Assembly (NCBI GenBank): GCA_030648295.1
Contig: JAUSID010000016.1
Coordinates: forward strand, 1 to 43,208
DNA length: 43,208 nucleotides
Source of the DNA: Opitutaceae bacterium
Lineage (GTDB): Bacteria; Verrucomicrobiota; Verrucomicrobiia; Opitutales; Opitutaceae
Reading direction: 5' to 3'
Both the position numbers and the translations under genes were made by a program. Position 1 is the first letter of the stretch. The number at the start of each line of letters is the position of its first letter. Positions 16,824 to 25,773 of the stretch are shown here, one piece after another. Under the pieces are notes generated by a model. That model was not told the DNA's origin. It saw nothing but the letters and a program-made list of their open reading frames with translations, and did not search any database.

Positions 16824-17888
16824 TCAGCCGACGCCGAGGCGTTCGCGTTGGTATTTTTTGGCCGTGATGTCGGCGGCCCATTCGCGATGGGTCAGGTACC
16901 AGTCGGCCGTTTTCTCAATCCCGGTGGCAAACGATTCGCGCGGTGCCCAACCCAGTTCGCGTTGCAGCTTCGTGCAGTCGATCGCATAGCGGCGATCGTG
17001 GCCGGGCCGATCGGTCACGTGCGTGATTTGCGTGGCGTACGACTTGCCGTCCGGCCGCGGCGCCTTGCGGTCGAGCAGCGCACAAATCGTTTTCACGATC
17101 GCGATGTTGGGCTGCTCGTTTAACCCGCCGACGTTGTAGGTCTCGCCCACGCGACCCCGCTGTAGCACCAGCCAGATCGCTGCGGCGTGATCCTCGACAT
17201 ATAACCAGTCGCGGACTTGCATGCCGTCGCCATAGACCGGCAGCGGTTTCCCCTCCAGGGCGTTGAGAATCACCAACGGGATCAGTTTTTCAGGGAAATG
17301 GTACGGACCGTAGTTGTTCGAGCAATTCGTCGTCAGCGTCGGAAACTTGTAGGTATGCTGATACGCGCGCACGAGGTGGTCGCTCGCTGCCTTCGACGCG
17401 GCGTACGGCGAATTCGGCGCGAATGCAGTTTCTTCGGTGAACGCGGGATCGTCGGCCCCAAGCGTGCCGTAAACCTCGTCGGTCGAAACATGGAGGAACC
17501 GGAATGCGCCTTTGCGCGGGTCGGGCAGCTTTGCCCAGTGGAGCCGCGCGCAATTGAGCAGCCGCAACGTGCCGACGACGTTCGTCTGCACGAACGGCTC
17601 GGGCGAGTCGATGGAACGATCGACGTGGGACTCCGCCGCAAAATTCACCACCGCATCGATCTCGCGTTCGGCCAGGAGTCGCGCGACCAGCTCCGGATCG
17701 CCAATGCTGCCATGGGCGAAAACATACCGCGGGTCGCCGGCAAGATCCGCCAGGTTCGCCGGATTGCCGGCATAGGTGAGCGCGTCGAGATTCACCAGTT
17801 TCCGCAACGTCGAGTCTTTTTCCAGCAGCCGCTGCCGGATAAAATTGCTGCCGATAAATCCGGCGCCGCCGGTGACGAGGAGGTTCAT
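16824..17888 (-). CDS. rfbB: dTDP-glucose 4,6-dehydratase
   Basis: 354 aa. Rossmann motif LLVTGGAGFIGSNFIRQ, NFAAESHVDRSI, catalytic triad region STDEVYGTLG, YAASKAASDHLVRA (Tyr and Lys), NCSNNYGPYHFPEKLIPL. It converts dTDP-glucose to dTDP-4-keto-6-deoxyglucose using bound NAD. Its ATG overlaps the stop of the upstream NRS/ER-like gene (ATGA, 17885-17888). Distinct from the CDP-glucose dehydratases by the TDEVYG and NNYGP signatures. Confidence 0.95.
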   Translation of the reverse strand: MNLLVTGGAGFIGSNFIRQRLLEKDSTLRKLVNLDALTYAGNPANLADLAGDPRYVFAHGSIGDPELVARLLAEREIDAVVNFAAESHVDRSIDSPEPFVQTNVVGTLRLLNCARLHWAKLPDPRKGAFRFLHVSTDEVYGTLGADDPAFTEETAFAPNSPYAASKAASDHLVRAYQHTYKFPTLTTNCSNNYGPYHFPEKLIPLVILNALEGKPLPVYGDGMQVRDWLYVEDHAAAIWLVLQRGRVGETYNVGGLNEQPNIAIVKTICALLDRKAPRPDGKSYATQITHVTDRPGHDRRYAIDCTKLQRELGWAPRESFATGIEKTADWYLTHREWAADITAKKYQRERLGVG

Positions 17889-18754
17889 TGTTTGCCCCAG
17901 TTCCTGAGTGCGTCGGTGATCGCTTCGTGGACTTCGGTCATATGGATGCCCGTTGCCGCCAGCTTCGACGAATCCATCACGCAGTTCGATCGTGGAGTTT
18001 TCGCCGCCACCCGCATGAACTCGTCCTCGCTCGCGAAAAAATCGAAGTGTTTGTTGGCGACGCCGCTCTTCTTGATCAGGTCGACCACCTCGTGCGTCGT
18101 GACCTGCCCGGGGTTGGTCACGTTATAGGTGCCGAACGGGACCCGCTTTTCCCAGCACGCGAGGGTCGCGGCGCAAAACTCCTCGAGGTGCGAAATCGAG
18201 TTCGTCGCCTCCAGCAGTCGCTGATATCGCATCAGTTTCGAGATGTAGTTGCGCGGATTATCGACGTTGTTGAATGGGATTCGCAGCCGCCACACAAAGA
18301 GGGCCGGTTTTCCCGCCAGCACCTCTTCGCCGAGCGCCTTGCTGCCGCTGTAGAAGGAGCAGTTGTTCGTCCGAAAGGTGAAGTTGGGCGTATCCGTCTC
18401 CGTGAACCCGCTGCCGTCCGGGCGAGCGCCGGTAAAGATGCATCCCGACGAAACATGGCCCCACGGCACCCCCGTGTCGGCGCAGGCATCGGCAACGACG
18501 CCCGGCAGCACGGCGTTCCCCATCAGGCACTCGTGCCGGTGGAGTTCGCAGGCATCGACGTTTGGTTTGCCCGTGTAGCCGGCGGCATTGATCAGGAACT
18601 CGGGTCTGTCGCGGCGCAGCGCATCCCGGAGCATCGTGCCATTGGTATAATCGAGCTCCGCCCGCCGGAGGTTGCGAAAGGGGATGTGCTTACGCGCGAG
18701 GAGCGCCTGGTAGGCCAGACCCACATAACCGGAACCTCCGAGCAGATAAATCAT
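17885..18754 (-). CDS. Bifunctional NRS/ER-like 4-keto-6-deoxyglucose 3,5-epimerase/4-reductase
   Basis: 289 aa from the ATG at 18754 (MIYLLGGSGYVG); the upstream extension lacks family similarity. It is an extended SDR with GGSGYVG and Tyr135/Lys139 in FYSGSKALGEE. Rather than RmlD, it follows the plant UER1/RHM C-terminal and mimivirus L780 pattern: INAAGYTGKPNVDACE, SSGCIFTGARPDGSGF (Cys about 105), NPRNYISKLMRYQRL, GTYNVTNPGQVTTHEV, TPRSNCVMDSSKL. Those enzymes epimerise and reduce the keto sugar in one protein to give NDP-L-rhamnose. No rmlC or rmlD is present in the window, which supports a three-enzyme dTDP-rhamnose route with rfbA and rfbB. Confidence 0.8.
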   Translation of the reverse strand: MIYLLGGSGYVGLAYQALLARKHIPFRNLRRAELDYTNGTMLRDALRRDRPEFLINAAGYTGKPNVDACELHRHECLMGNAVLPGVVADACADTGVPWGHVSSGCIFTGARPDGSGFTETDTPNFTFRTNNCSFYSGSKALGEEVLAGKPALFVWRLRIPFNNVDNPRNYISKLMRYQRLLEATNSISHLEEFCAATLACWEKRVPFGTYNVTNPGQVTTHEVVDLIKKSGVANKHFDFFASEDEFMRVAAKTPRSNCVMDSSKLAATGIHMTEVHEAITDALRNWGKQ

Positions 18755-18806
18755 GGGAAGGGGCGAGTGAAAAGGAGCACACCGCGAGAACAAGGGTTTT
18801 TTCCGA

Positions 18807-18881
18807 TTAGCAGCCTGTCGGACTTAGGAAGGCCGATTTTTGGGCGAGCGAATGCGAGGCCGGCGACCGACAGGCTGCTAA
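18807..18881. repeat. 15-bp perfect inverted repeat with 45-bp core
   Basis: TTAGCAGCCTGTCGG (18807-18821) and CCGACAGGCTGCTAA (18867-18881) are exact reverse complements around a short core. It has no coding content. It could be a miniature mobile element or a long hairpin. The rest of the gap (18882-19162) shows nothing I recognise. Confidence 0.65.
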
Positions 18882-19162
18882 GTTTTCGGCGGTCGAAGCC
18901 GGGTCCGACGTCAAAATGAGGTGAAAACCCGTGCCCGCCGCACCACTGGTGAAGAACATATTCAGTCCGCCACTACGGGATCGGGCGTTTTGCCTGTATT
19001 CAGATGCTTGTGATGCCGTAGCTTGCGTGTCGCATCGGGATTTTCCGGGGGTCGTGTTAACGCGCTGGGAGCACCTATCGACAAGTTGCTCACAAAATGT
19101 CCGGAGGAGCTCCGATTCATTAGGTCCGCTGTTTCAACCCTTTTGCGCCTCGCAGGGCTGCC

Positions 19163-19909
19163 TCATTTTCGCCGGTAATCGCCGCGGCTGAAGTATTTCT
19201 CCAGCCAGACGTAGGCGCAGATGAAGAAATAGCGGCTGCCCATTTCCTTGATCTTCAACTTGGCCACGCCGAAGCGGCGATTGTGCCAGGAAATCGGCGT
19301 CGTGGCATAGCTGTACCCGCGGACCATGGCTTTGAGGGGGAGTTCAACCGTGAGATTGAAGTGCGGTGCCAGATAAGGCCGGCAGCCATCGATCACCGTG
19401 CGTCGGTACGCTTTGAACGCATTGGTCGTGTCGTTGAGCGGGATGTTGAACCCGATTCGAACGAGAAAGTTCGCAAGCCGGTTCACGACCAGCTTTACCC
19501 GCGGGTAATCGATCACCTCGCTGCCGGGCACGAACCGGCTGCCGAACGCGCAGTCGTGACCTTCATTCAGCAAGCGCCAATACTTCACCGCGTCGGCGGG
19601 CGAGTCGGACGCATCGGCCATCATCACCACGACGGCATCGCCGCGGCTGTGGTCAAATCCCCAGACGACGGCGCGGCCAAAGCCGTGCGCCCCGGTGTTC
19701 TGGGTTGGCACCAGCGTTGGGATTGTCTGCCTGAGTTCCTGAAGCACGTGCCACGTGCGATCGTGGCTGCCGTCATCCACCACCACGATTTCGTGGGGAA
19801 TGCCCTCGGCCGAGAGTGCCTTGAATATGTTCTCGACGGTGGACGGCAGCGACTCCTCCTCGTCGCGGGCCGGGATGACCACGGAAAACAGCGTCAGGGG
19901 CGGCTGCAT
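19163..19909 (-). CDS. GT2 glycosyltransferase, DPM1-like
   Basis: 248 aa from the ATG at 19909, which shares one base with the stop of the upstream epimerase (TGATG). GT-A motifs: FSVVIPARDEEESLPSTVEN, EIVVVDDGSHDRTWHVL, MMADASDSPADAV (the DXD region reads DAS/DSP), FGSRFVPGSEV, DTTNAFKAYRR. It resembles dolichyl-phosphate mannosyltransferase-type enzymes without a membrane anchor. It probably loads or transfers a hexose for surface glycan synthesis. The altered DXD makes metal binding less typical. Confidence 0.87.
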   Translation of the reverse strand: MQPPLTLFSVVIPARDEEESLPSTVENIFKALSAEGIPHEIVVVDDGSHDRTWHVLQELRQTIPTLVPTQNTGAHGFGRAVVWGFDHSRGDAVVVMMADASDSPADAVKYWRLLNEGHDCAFGSRFVPGSEVIDYPRVKLVVNRLANFLVRIGFNIPLNDTTNAFKAYRRTVIDGCRPYLAPHFNLTVELPLKAMVRGYSYATTPISWHNRRFGVAKLKIKEMGSRYFFICAYVWLEKYFSRGDYRRK

Positions 19910-20982
19910 CACAGCGGAGCCGACGTCTCCAGCCAGTCGGGGTGCGCGCGCGCGTGGCCGGCGATTTCCTCCAGGATTGCCGTGGTTGGCGTGGCTGGCC
20001 GCCAGTCCCACAGGCGCGTCGCCTTCGCCGAATCGAGGACCATCCATGGAATGTCAAACGGCCGCGGCGCCGCTTCGGCCGACACCGGATGCGCGCCCAA
20101 GTGGGCGCTGCACCAGTCGCTCAGCTGCCGGAGCGAAATGGCGGACTGGATACCGCCGGCGAAGTTGGCGATGCGCGACTCGGCCGGCAGTTTCGGGGCC
20201 GCCAACTGGCGCTCGAGCGCCGGCATCAGGTCCCGGGGATGAAGGCAGTCGCGGACCTGATGACCCTGGCCGTCGAACCCGATGTATTTCAGCGGCCGGC
20301 GCCGCAGCCATGAATTCACCCAGTAGGCAAAGATTCCCTGGTCCGCCCGGCCGAACTGGCCGGCGCCGGCCAGCACGCCGCAGCGATTCACGAAGACGGG
20401 GAACTCGAACGTTTCCCCGTACTCGAGCGCGAGTGCTTCGCTCGCGAGTTTGCTCGCGCCATAGAGCGAGACTGGCGCGAGCGTGGAAAAAGTTTCGCTG
20501 ATGCCCGCCGACGAAATCCCAGCTGGCAGCGTGGGTCCGGAGGCCGGACGAAACGCCCCGCCGTGGACCTCCATCGGCAGCGTGGCGAGCGGCGTGATCG
20601 AATAAACGCGGCTGGTGCTGAGCAGGATGAATCCGGCGCGGTGCCGCTTGCAGAACTCCAGCATGTTCACCGTGCCGCCGAGATTGTGTTCGATTAACTG
20701 TCGCGAACTGGTCCGGCCATCGACGCCGGCCAGCACGCTCGGATTTGCGGCTGCGTCGATCACCCAGTCGACCGCGGGCAGCGGCTCGAGATCGCTCGCC
20801 GCGCGGACGTCACCATGAAAGAGCTTCACCCCGAGCCGTTTCAATTCGGCGCGATTCGTTTCGCTGCCGGGCCGGATGAAATTGTCGAACCCGCAAATCT
20901 CCATGCCGCGGCCGGATTCGGCCAATGCACGCGCCAGCGTGCTGCCGACGAAACCGCAGATGCCGGTCATGAGAATGCGCAT
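19909..20982 (-). CDS. NAD-dependent sugar epimerase, CDP-paratose 2-epimerase-like
   Basis: 357 aa from the ATG at 20982 (MRILMTGICGFVGSTLA); a second ATG four codons upstream is possible. Extended SDR: Rossmann GICGFVG, substrate-side LLSTSRVYSI, catalytic YGASKLASEALALEYGE (Tyr/Lys). The STSRVYSI and DNFIRPGSETNR motifs recall the RfbE (CDP-tyvelose epimerase) branch more than GalE. It is coupled to the following GT2 by a one-base overlap, so the nucleotide sugar it makes is probably the donor that enzyme uses or anchors. Confidence 0.82.
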   Translation of the reverse strand: MRILMTGICGFVGSTLARALAESGRGMEICGFDNFIRPGSETNRAELKRLGVKLFHGDVRAASDLEPLPAVDWVIDAAANPSVLAGVDGRTSSRQLIEHNLGGTVNMLEFCKRHRAGFILLSTSRVYSITPLATLPMEVHGGAFRPASGPTLPAGISSAGISETFSTLAPVSLYGASKLASEALALEYGETFEFPVFVNRCGVLAGAGQFGRADQGIFAYWVNSWLRRRPLKYIGFDGQGHQVRDCLHPRDLMPALERQLAAPKLPAESRIANFAGGIQSAISLRQLSDWCSAHLGAHPVSAEAAPRPFDIPWMVLDSAKATRLWDWRPATPTTAILEEIAGHARAHPDWLETSAPL

Positions 20983-21332
20983 TCGGCTCAGCATGAGTAA
21001 TTCGCTCAGCGCGGGAAGTTTGATTTTTGTGGCCGCAACCGCGAATCAGGGCGGTGCGGCGCCGTCCAACAAAACCAGCCAAGACATTCAACCGCGAATG
21101 AACGCCAATGGACGCGAATGGCCGGAAGCATTCGGCCTCTATCCGTGATATCGGTGTCATCCGCGGCCAAAGACTTTGCCCACAATGCTCAGGAACTCGC
21201 CTGAAATTAGCGTTCATTGGCGTCCATTCGCGGTTTTCCCTGCATTGAAGTTCGATTTCGCGGTTCGCTGCGTTCGGGTTCGCCATAAATTTGCCGTGAT
21301 ATCCGTCCAATCCGTGGCCAAATTGCGCGCCC
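20983..21332. repeat. Divergent spacer with imperfect inverted repeat
   Basis: Between the divergent epimerase and methyltransferase genes. CGCGAATGAACGCCAATGG (in 21092-21115) and CATTGGCGTCCATTCGCGG (in 21210-21233) form a 24-bp inverted repeat with two mismatches, about 95 bp apart. These belong to the 'CGCGAATGGACGC' family. Two degenerate copies of a 'TGATATCCGTCCAATCCG' phrase are near 21148 and 21297. No gene seen. Confidence 0.6.
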
Positions 21333-22013
21333 ATGAGCCAGCTTCGCGGTGATTACAAATCGGTGTGGAATTCGCTTTCGGGATCCAAGGAGGCGGCCTA
21401 CCGCGTGGTGTCCGGCTATACGGACGAAAACAAGTTTCACGCCGATGCGGAGGACACGGTCGATATTCTGCGCGAGACGGTGGGCGTGAGGGCCGAGGAT
21501 GTGTTTCTGGAAATCGGATGCGGCGTCGGTCGCGTCGGCCGCGTGCTTTCCCCGTTCGTCAAGGAGTGGATTGGCTGCGATGTATCCGCAAACATGCTTC
21601 GGCTGGCGGGTCGGCGGCTGCTCGGCCTCCATAATACGCGGCTCCAGGAGATTTCCGGCTATGACTTGCAGCCGATTCCAGATGCTTCGGTCGATGTGGT
21701 GTACACGACGGTCGTGTTCATGCACCTCGAGGAGTGGGACCGGTATAACTACGTGCTCGAGGCGAAACGCGTGCTGAAACCGGGTGGGCGGTTCTACTGT
21801 GACAATGTCGACCTCGCGTCGCCCGCCGGATGGGCGGTTTTCGAGGAGAGCCGCAAGAATTTCAAGCCGAGCGAGCGGCCGTCGCAAATTTCGAAGTGTT
21901 CGACCCAGCCGGAAATCGAGACGTTTCTCAAACGCGCGGGATTCGCCGGCGTCCACGTCGCGGGCCGGCTGGACTTCTGGGTTTACGGCTGGGGCGTGAA
22001 GCCGACTGCGTAG
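21333..22013 (+). CDS. Class I SAM-dependent methyltransferase
   Basis: 226 aa. SAM-binding motif I VFLEIGCGVGRVGRVL (about residues 58-73), acidic end of strand 2 WIGCDVSANML, motif post-I VDVVYTTVVFMHLEEWDRY, and motif III RVLKPGGRFYCDNVD. These are typical of the Methyltransf_11/25 type. The target is unknown. Its position among sugar nucleotide and glycosyltransferase genes suggests methylation of a glycan or its precursor. Confidence 0.85.
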   Translation: MSQLRGDYKSVWNSLSGSKEAAYRVVSGYTDENKFHADAEDTVDILRETVGVRAEDVFLEIGCGVGRVGRVLSPFVKEWIGCDVSANMLRLAGRRLLGLHNTRLQEISGYDLQPIPDASVDVVYTTVVFMHLEEWDRYNYVLEAKRVLKPGGRFYCDNVDLASPAGWAVFEESRKNFKPSERPSQISKCSTQPEIETFLKRAGFAGVHVAGRLDFWVYGWGVKPTA

Positions 22014-22111
22014 CACGCTCGCTGGCCGGCGATCCTGATGACAATGCGGCGACGCCAACCCGCTACTCGCGATCGACGCTTCGGGCTAACCGCCGAGGTT
22101 CAGTCAGCGCG

Positions 22112-22846
22112 TTAGCGAGGGGGCTGAGGAGCCGGCTGACCGCCTTGGGGTGGCGACGGCTGCCCTTGCACGGTCGGCGCCGTTTGCGGCGGCGGAACGG
22201 GAGCGTGCGGATCGGTGTTGCCGCCCGCGGCCTTGCGCTGCGCTTCCTCATACGCTTTCCGCTGCGCCATTCCGATCTCCAGCAAATCGCTTACCAGCAT
22301 TCGCGCCTCGGTTTCGGCTTTCGCCTGGTTCTCGGGCGTGGCCGGTGTGGTGGGCGCAGGATTAGCCGTCGCCGCCGGCGCTGGAGCCGTCACGGTTGGC
22401 GCAACGGCCACCGCCGGAGCGGGGGCGGGCATCGTCTGCACGACGGGCGGCGGAACGGCAAATCCCGTCTGGATTGGAGCCACTCCCGCCGGCGAGCGCA
22501 TCGCAGACGTCGCCTTGCGCAGCGGCAAAGTCTTCTGCGCGCCATTCACCGTGATCACGGCCTGCTCGAGTCGGGGATCGTAGCGAACCACCGAAATTCC
22601 TTCCACCGTCTCGCCGATTCCAATCCAGTGCTTTCGCTTCGCCGTTTTGTCGTGGATGATGATGTCGGTCTTTTGTCCCACCGAACTCACGCCGGCAAAC
22701 TCGAGGGTTTCCGACGCGACGGTCGCGGTCGCCGCCGCTCCGGCCGGTGCAAACGGTGACGGCTTCGTCAACGTCGACTGCGCGCCGGCGCCCAACGGGG
22801 CGACAACCGCGCAAAGCACGCCGGTGCGGAAAAGGAGCGGACTCAT
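22112..22846 (-). CDS. Exported Pro/Ala-rich protein of unknown function
   Basis: 244 aa from the ATG at 22846 (MSPLLFRTGVLCAVVAPLGA, a signal peptide). Residues about 45-115 form a small folded domain (FAGVSSVGQKTDIIIHDKTA, IGIGETVEGISVVRYD, AVITVNGAQKTLPLRK). Its pattern recalls PilP/GspC-like periplasmic domains of secretion and pilus systems, but the match is weak. The rest is a Pro/Ala/Val-rich linker, a charged helix (EARMLVSDLLEIGMAQRKAY) and a Pro/Gln-rich tail ending PAPQPPR. Likely anchored or spanning the periplasm. No secretion genes are nearby. Confidence 0.6.
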   Translation of the reverse strand: MSPLLFRTGVLCAVVAPLGAGAQSTLTKPSPFAPAGAAATATVASETLEFAGVSSVGQKTDIIIHDKTAKRKHWIGIGETVEGISVVRYDPRLEQAVITVNGAQKTLPLRKATSAMRSPAGVAPIQTGFAVPPPVVQTMPAPAPAVAVAPTVTAPAPAATANPAPTTPATPENQAKAETEARMLVSDLLEIGMAQRKAYEEAQRKAAGGNTDPHAPVPPPQTAPTVQGQPSPPQGGQPAPQPPR

Positions 22847-23113
22847 GAGTTCCAAGACGATGGTTTGGGACTTGGGATACGTCAAACTCCCCGCGACAGG
22901 GTTCCCTTCCGTGGGCGCATCTACCCGGTTGGCGATGGCATTGGTGCTGGAGTCGTTTTCGGCCGGGGCAGAGCCCGGCCCTCCATACCACGATCCTTCA
23001 GAATGTTGTTTTCTCAGCAAACCTTCAAAAAGGCCGTACACTATCCCGGAAAATGCACGGAAGCCGTGAGCATGAGTTAACCGCAAGGAACGCAAAGAGC
23101 GCAGAGAAACTCC
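22847..23113. repeat. Intergenic stretch with hairpin and dispersed repeat
   Basis: Hairpin GGCCGGG/CCCGGCC at 22961-22980 and an 'ACCGCAAGGAACGCAAAGAG' type repeat phrase at about 23080-23105, just past the methyltransferase stop. No gene seen. Confidence 0.5.
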
Positions 23114-23905
23114 TCATCCTTTGCGCGCCGCCACCATGAGCGCGCTGCCGTGGACATTGGGGTGTTGCTCGGTTCGAAATTCCGAGAACCCAAACTTCCC
23201 CAGCGCGGCCAGGATATCGTCCTTTTCCATCCAATAGCTGAAGACGTCGCCGCCGCCGCAGAAACCCTTCCACTCGAGCGAGGGACCGTAGTTGAAGCGA
23301 TGGACCGTATGCCGGAACCCGGCGTGTTCCATCGCGAGGGCCTCGGAGAATTTGGCGCCGGGGACAGGATTCTTCGCCACGAATTCCGGATCGTAGAACA
23401 CGGTCCAGAGGAACAGCGCATCGCAGCGGCGCGCGAGCAGGTCGAGCAGTTCCACGGGATTCGTGAGGTGGTAGAGGATTCCGCACGCGACGCCGATTTC
23501 GTACGACTCGGTCGTGGTCCGCAGGTACTCCAGGCAGTCACCGAGCAGGAATTTAACCCGTGGCATCCCGAACGTCTCCTTTGCGATGAGGCACTTCAGG
23601 TAGGCGCGCGCATTGGCTTCAATCGAGGTGACCGATCCCGCCCCGAGTCGGTCGATCGCATACGAATGACCGCCTTCGAGCGGACCCAACTCGAGCACCG
23701 TGCGGTTCGCAAAACCGCCCTCGAGCCCCATTTCGATCAGCCGGTGATGCGCCCACGCGATGCGTGGATCGTCGAACAACGGCGTGACGCCTGCTTTCAG
23801 TTCGGCGCGGCTCGCTGGCGGCTGCGACGACCACTCGCCTGCAAACAGGTCGAGCGCATTCTGGTCGCTCGGGACGACACCGAAGAAGGATTTGAATTCG
23901 GGCAT
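23114..23905 (-). CDS. Class I SAM-dependent methyltransferase
   Basis: 263 aa from the ATG at 23905 (MPEFKSFFGVVPSDQNALDL); an upstream ATG at 23947 is possible but adds an unconserved stretch. SAM motif VLELGPLEGGHSYAIDRLGA, acidic residue in SVTSIEANARAYLKC, and GVACGILYHLTNPVELL as the catalytic-strand region. This resembles FkbM-independent methyltransferases found beside polysaccharide genes. Acceptor unknown. Confidence 0.82.
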   Translation of the reverse strand: MPEFKSFFGVVPSDQNALDLFAGEWSSQPPASRAELKAGVTPLFDDPRIAWAHHRLIEMGLEGGFANRTVLELGPLEGGHSYAIDRLGAGSVTSIEANARAYLKCLIAKETFGMPRVKFLLGDCLEYLRTTTESYEIGVACGILYHLTNPVELLDLLARRCDALFLWTVFYDPEFVAKNPVPGAKFSEALAMEHAGFRHTVHRFNYGPSLEWKGFCGGGDVFSYWMEKDDILAALGKFGFSEFRTEQHPNVHGSALMVAARKG

Positions 23906-23951
23906 GGCTTTGTGCTGGTCCAAAAGCCAAGGGCAATTGCCCGCCAAAAGC

Positions 23952-23976
23952 TAGGTTTTCGCGGCGCGAAAACCTA
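23952..23976. repeat. Perfect hairpin TAGGTTTTCGC/GCGAAAACCTA across a stop codon
   Basis: Eleven-bp perfect stem with loop GGC. The right arm covers the stop codon of the second matrixin gene (23974-23976). Same family as 8491-8514. No T-run follows, so termination is uncertain. Confidence 0.6.
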
Positions 23977-25773
23977 CGGCATCTCGTACAGTTCGATCAG
24001 CGCCACTCCGCTTGGGTTGGTGCGGCCACCGTTATCGAGCCCGCTCACGTGCGCCGTGTAGCTGCCCGGCGGAAGCGTGACGAGCATCGCGGGTTCCTGC
24101 CGATCGCCGAGCGGGAACGCGCCAGCTTGTTCGAACGCGCTTCGCAACGCCGGCTGGGCCGAGAGCGGAGAGTCCCAGTCGTCGAACTCGCGGACCTTCA
24201 CGCCATCGCCGCGAAAGATCTTGAGGAACGGGTCGTCGAGCGTTCCGGTGACACCAAGCGGTTGCAGCGTGTCGCCGACAACGCGGATGAGGTAGTTGCG
24301 CGGGCCGGGGCCGGTCACGACGAAGCCCGCGATCATCACGTTCGCATCCGTGCCGACGAACCCGCGGGTAGAGAGATTCGTCAACCGGGTGCTCGGATCG
24401 CGGTTGGTGTCGGCATCGTAGGCTTCGACGATGATCGTGCCGGTTGCGCCGGTCGGACTGGAGGTCAACGCGGTGTAAGCGCCGGGCGGGAGCGTCACGA
24501 GAACGACGGCGTCCCGGGATCCTGGAGCCAGGCCGAAGGCGCCCACCCGTGCCGATGCTTCGCGAATCGCGGCAACGTTCGGGCTCTGGTCCCAAACGAC
24601 CGCGCTCGTGGCCACGGTAACGCCGTTCGCACCCTGAACCGTGAGCTGGGGGTCGCCGAGCGTGCCCGGAAGGTTGAAGGGCGCCGCCGCGAGCCCGGGG
24701 CCGATCGCACGCAGGAGGACGACCTTGTTGCGCGGCCCCGCCACGACGAAGCCGACGATCATGGCATTGGAGCCGCTGCCGGCCGTCCCGCGCGTCGACA
24801 AGTTTGTCAGCGTCGTGCCCGGCGACGACGCGACGGGATTCACGGTGAGGTTGACGATTGCACTTTCGACGGTGTCGTCGGGCGTGAGCGCGCGATAGTA
24901 ATAGCTCCCGGCGTCGAGGGTTTGCGCGAGGCTGAAGTCGAGGGTGCCGGGATTGTTCAAGGTGAACAGCACCTCGTAGTCCCGGGCGCCGGTCGCCTTG
25001 AAGAGCCACGCGTAACTATGAAACTGGTCGGCCTTCGGTTTGCTTTCGCCGTTCACCGCCACGTTGAGCGCGGTGCCGGAACCGGCGTTGACCGTCTGGC
25101 TGGTTGGCTGCGTCGTGATCACGGGCCGCGCAAACGGCGTAAGGTAGAGGAAATTGACGCCCGCGATGTCATCTGCCTGTGCGGTTTCCGTGTTGCTCGC
25201 GCGGCTGTTCATGATGGCGGCGACGACCTGCAGCGGCGTGGCCTCGTCCGGATGACCCAGGCCGAGCACATGCCCCAACTCGTGCAGCAGTACGCGCCGG
25301 ACGTCGTAGGGCGTGATGCGCAAGTTTCCCCGGTAGGAATTCCACGAATACTTGTTGTTGACGATCACGTCGGCCTCGATCGTGCGAATCGCGTCGTTGT
25401 CATCGTCCAACGGGCGAACCAGCGTGATGGCCAGGGCATCGCCGAAATCGCGACCGTAGAGCGTGCTGCCGAAGGTGACACTATTGACGCTGTCGCCAAG
25501 GCGCGCGGTGCCGGTCGGCACGGTCGTCCAGGTGAAACGCGAACGGCCCGGGTTCATGTTCCATTCTTCGAGGGCGGATTGCGCCACGGCGTTCCACGAG
25601 CTGGAACCGTCGTTCAGGGGCAGACTGACGTCCGAGGTAGTCGTGGCGTCAAGTTGCAGCTGGATCGGAATCGTGCCGGAGGGCCACGACGGCCCGATGA
25701 ACGAGTACGCGTGCAGCGACGATGTGAGCGCGAGTGCGGCCGCGACGAGAAGGGGGCGCAGCGTCGGGATCAT
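23974..25773 (-). CDS. Exported matrixin-type zinc metalloprotease, copy 2
   Basis: 599 aa. Signal peptide (LLVAAALALTSSLHA), then the catalytic domain starts almost at once: zinc site HELGHVLGLGHPDE (His about 164, 168, 174, Glu 165) and a Met-turn IMNSRAS (about 187-193), closing with ADDIAGVNFLY. No propeptide or cysteine switch is present. Then an Ig-like region (ITTQPTSQTVNAGSGTALNV) and two copies of a beta-rich module: STRGTAGSGSNAMIVGFVV... and STRGFVGTDANVMIAGFVV..., each with a GPRN..L.R..G core and an LPPG.YTA strand. The start overlaps the stop of the small partner gene (ATGA, 25770-25773). Confidence 0.9.
   Translation of the reverse strand: MIPTLRPLLVAAALALTSSLHAYSFIGPSWPSGTIPIQLQLDATTTSDVSLPLNDGSSSWNAVAQSALEEWNMNPGRSRFTWTTVPTGTARLGDSVNSVTFGSTLYGRDFGDALAITLVRPLDDDNDAIRTIEADVIVNNKYSWNSYRGNLRITPYDVRRVLLHELGHVLGLGHPDEATPLQVVAAIMNSRASNTETAQADDIAGVNFLYLTPFARPVITTQPTSQTVNAGSGTALNVAVNGESKPKADQFHSYAWLFKATGARDYEVLFTLNNPGTLDFSLAQTLDAGSYYYRALTPDDTVESAIVNLTVNPVASSPGTTLTNLSTRGTAGSGSNAMIVGFVVAGPRNKVVLLRAIGPGLAAAPFNLPGTLGDPQLTVQGANGVTVATSAVVWDQSPNVAAIREASARVGAFGLAPGSRDAVVLVTLPPGAYTALTSSPTGATGTIIVEAYDADTNRDPSTRLTNLSTRGFVGTDANVMIAGFVVTGPGPRNYLIRVVGDTLQPLGVTGTLDDPFLKIFRGDGVKVREFDDWDSPLSAQPALRSAFEQAGAFPLGDRQEPAMLVTLPPGSYTAHVSGLDNGGRTNPSGVALIELYEMP

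Noticed and set aside
21207-22058. Minus-strand open frame opposite the methyltransferase at 21333
   Set aside because: Begins and ends in repeat DNA and shows no recognisable domain; the plus strand has SAM-binding motifs.
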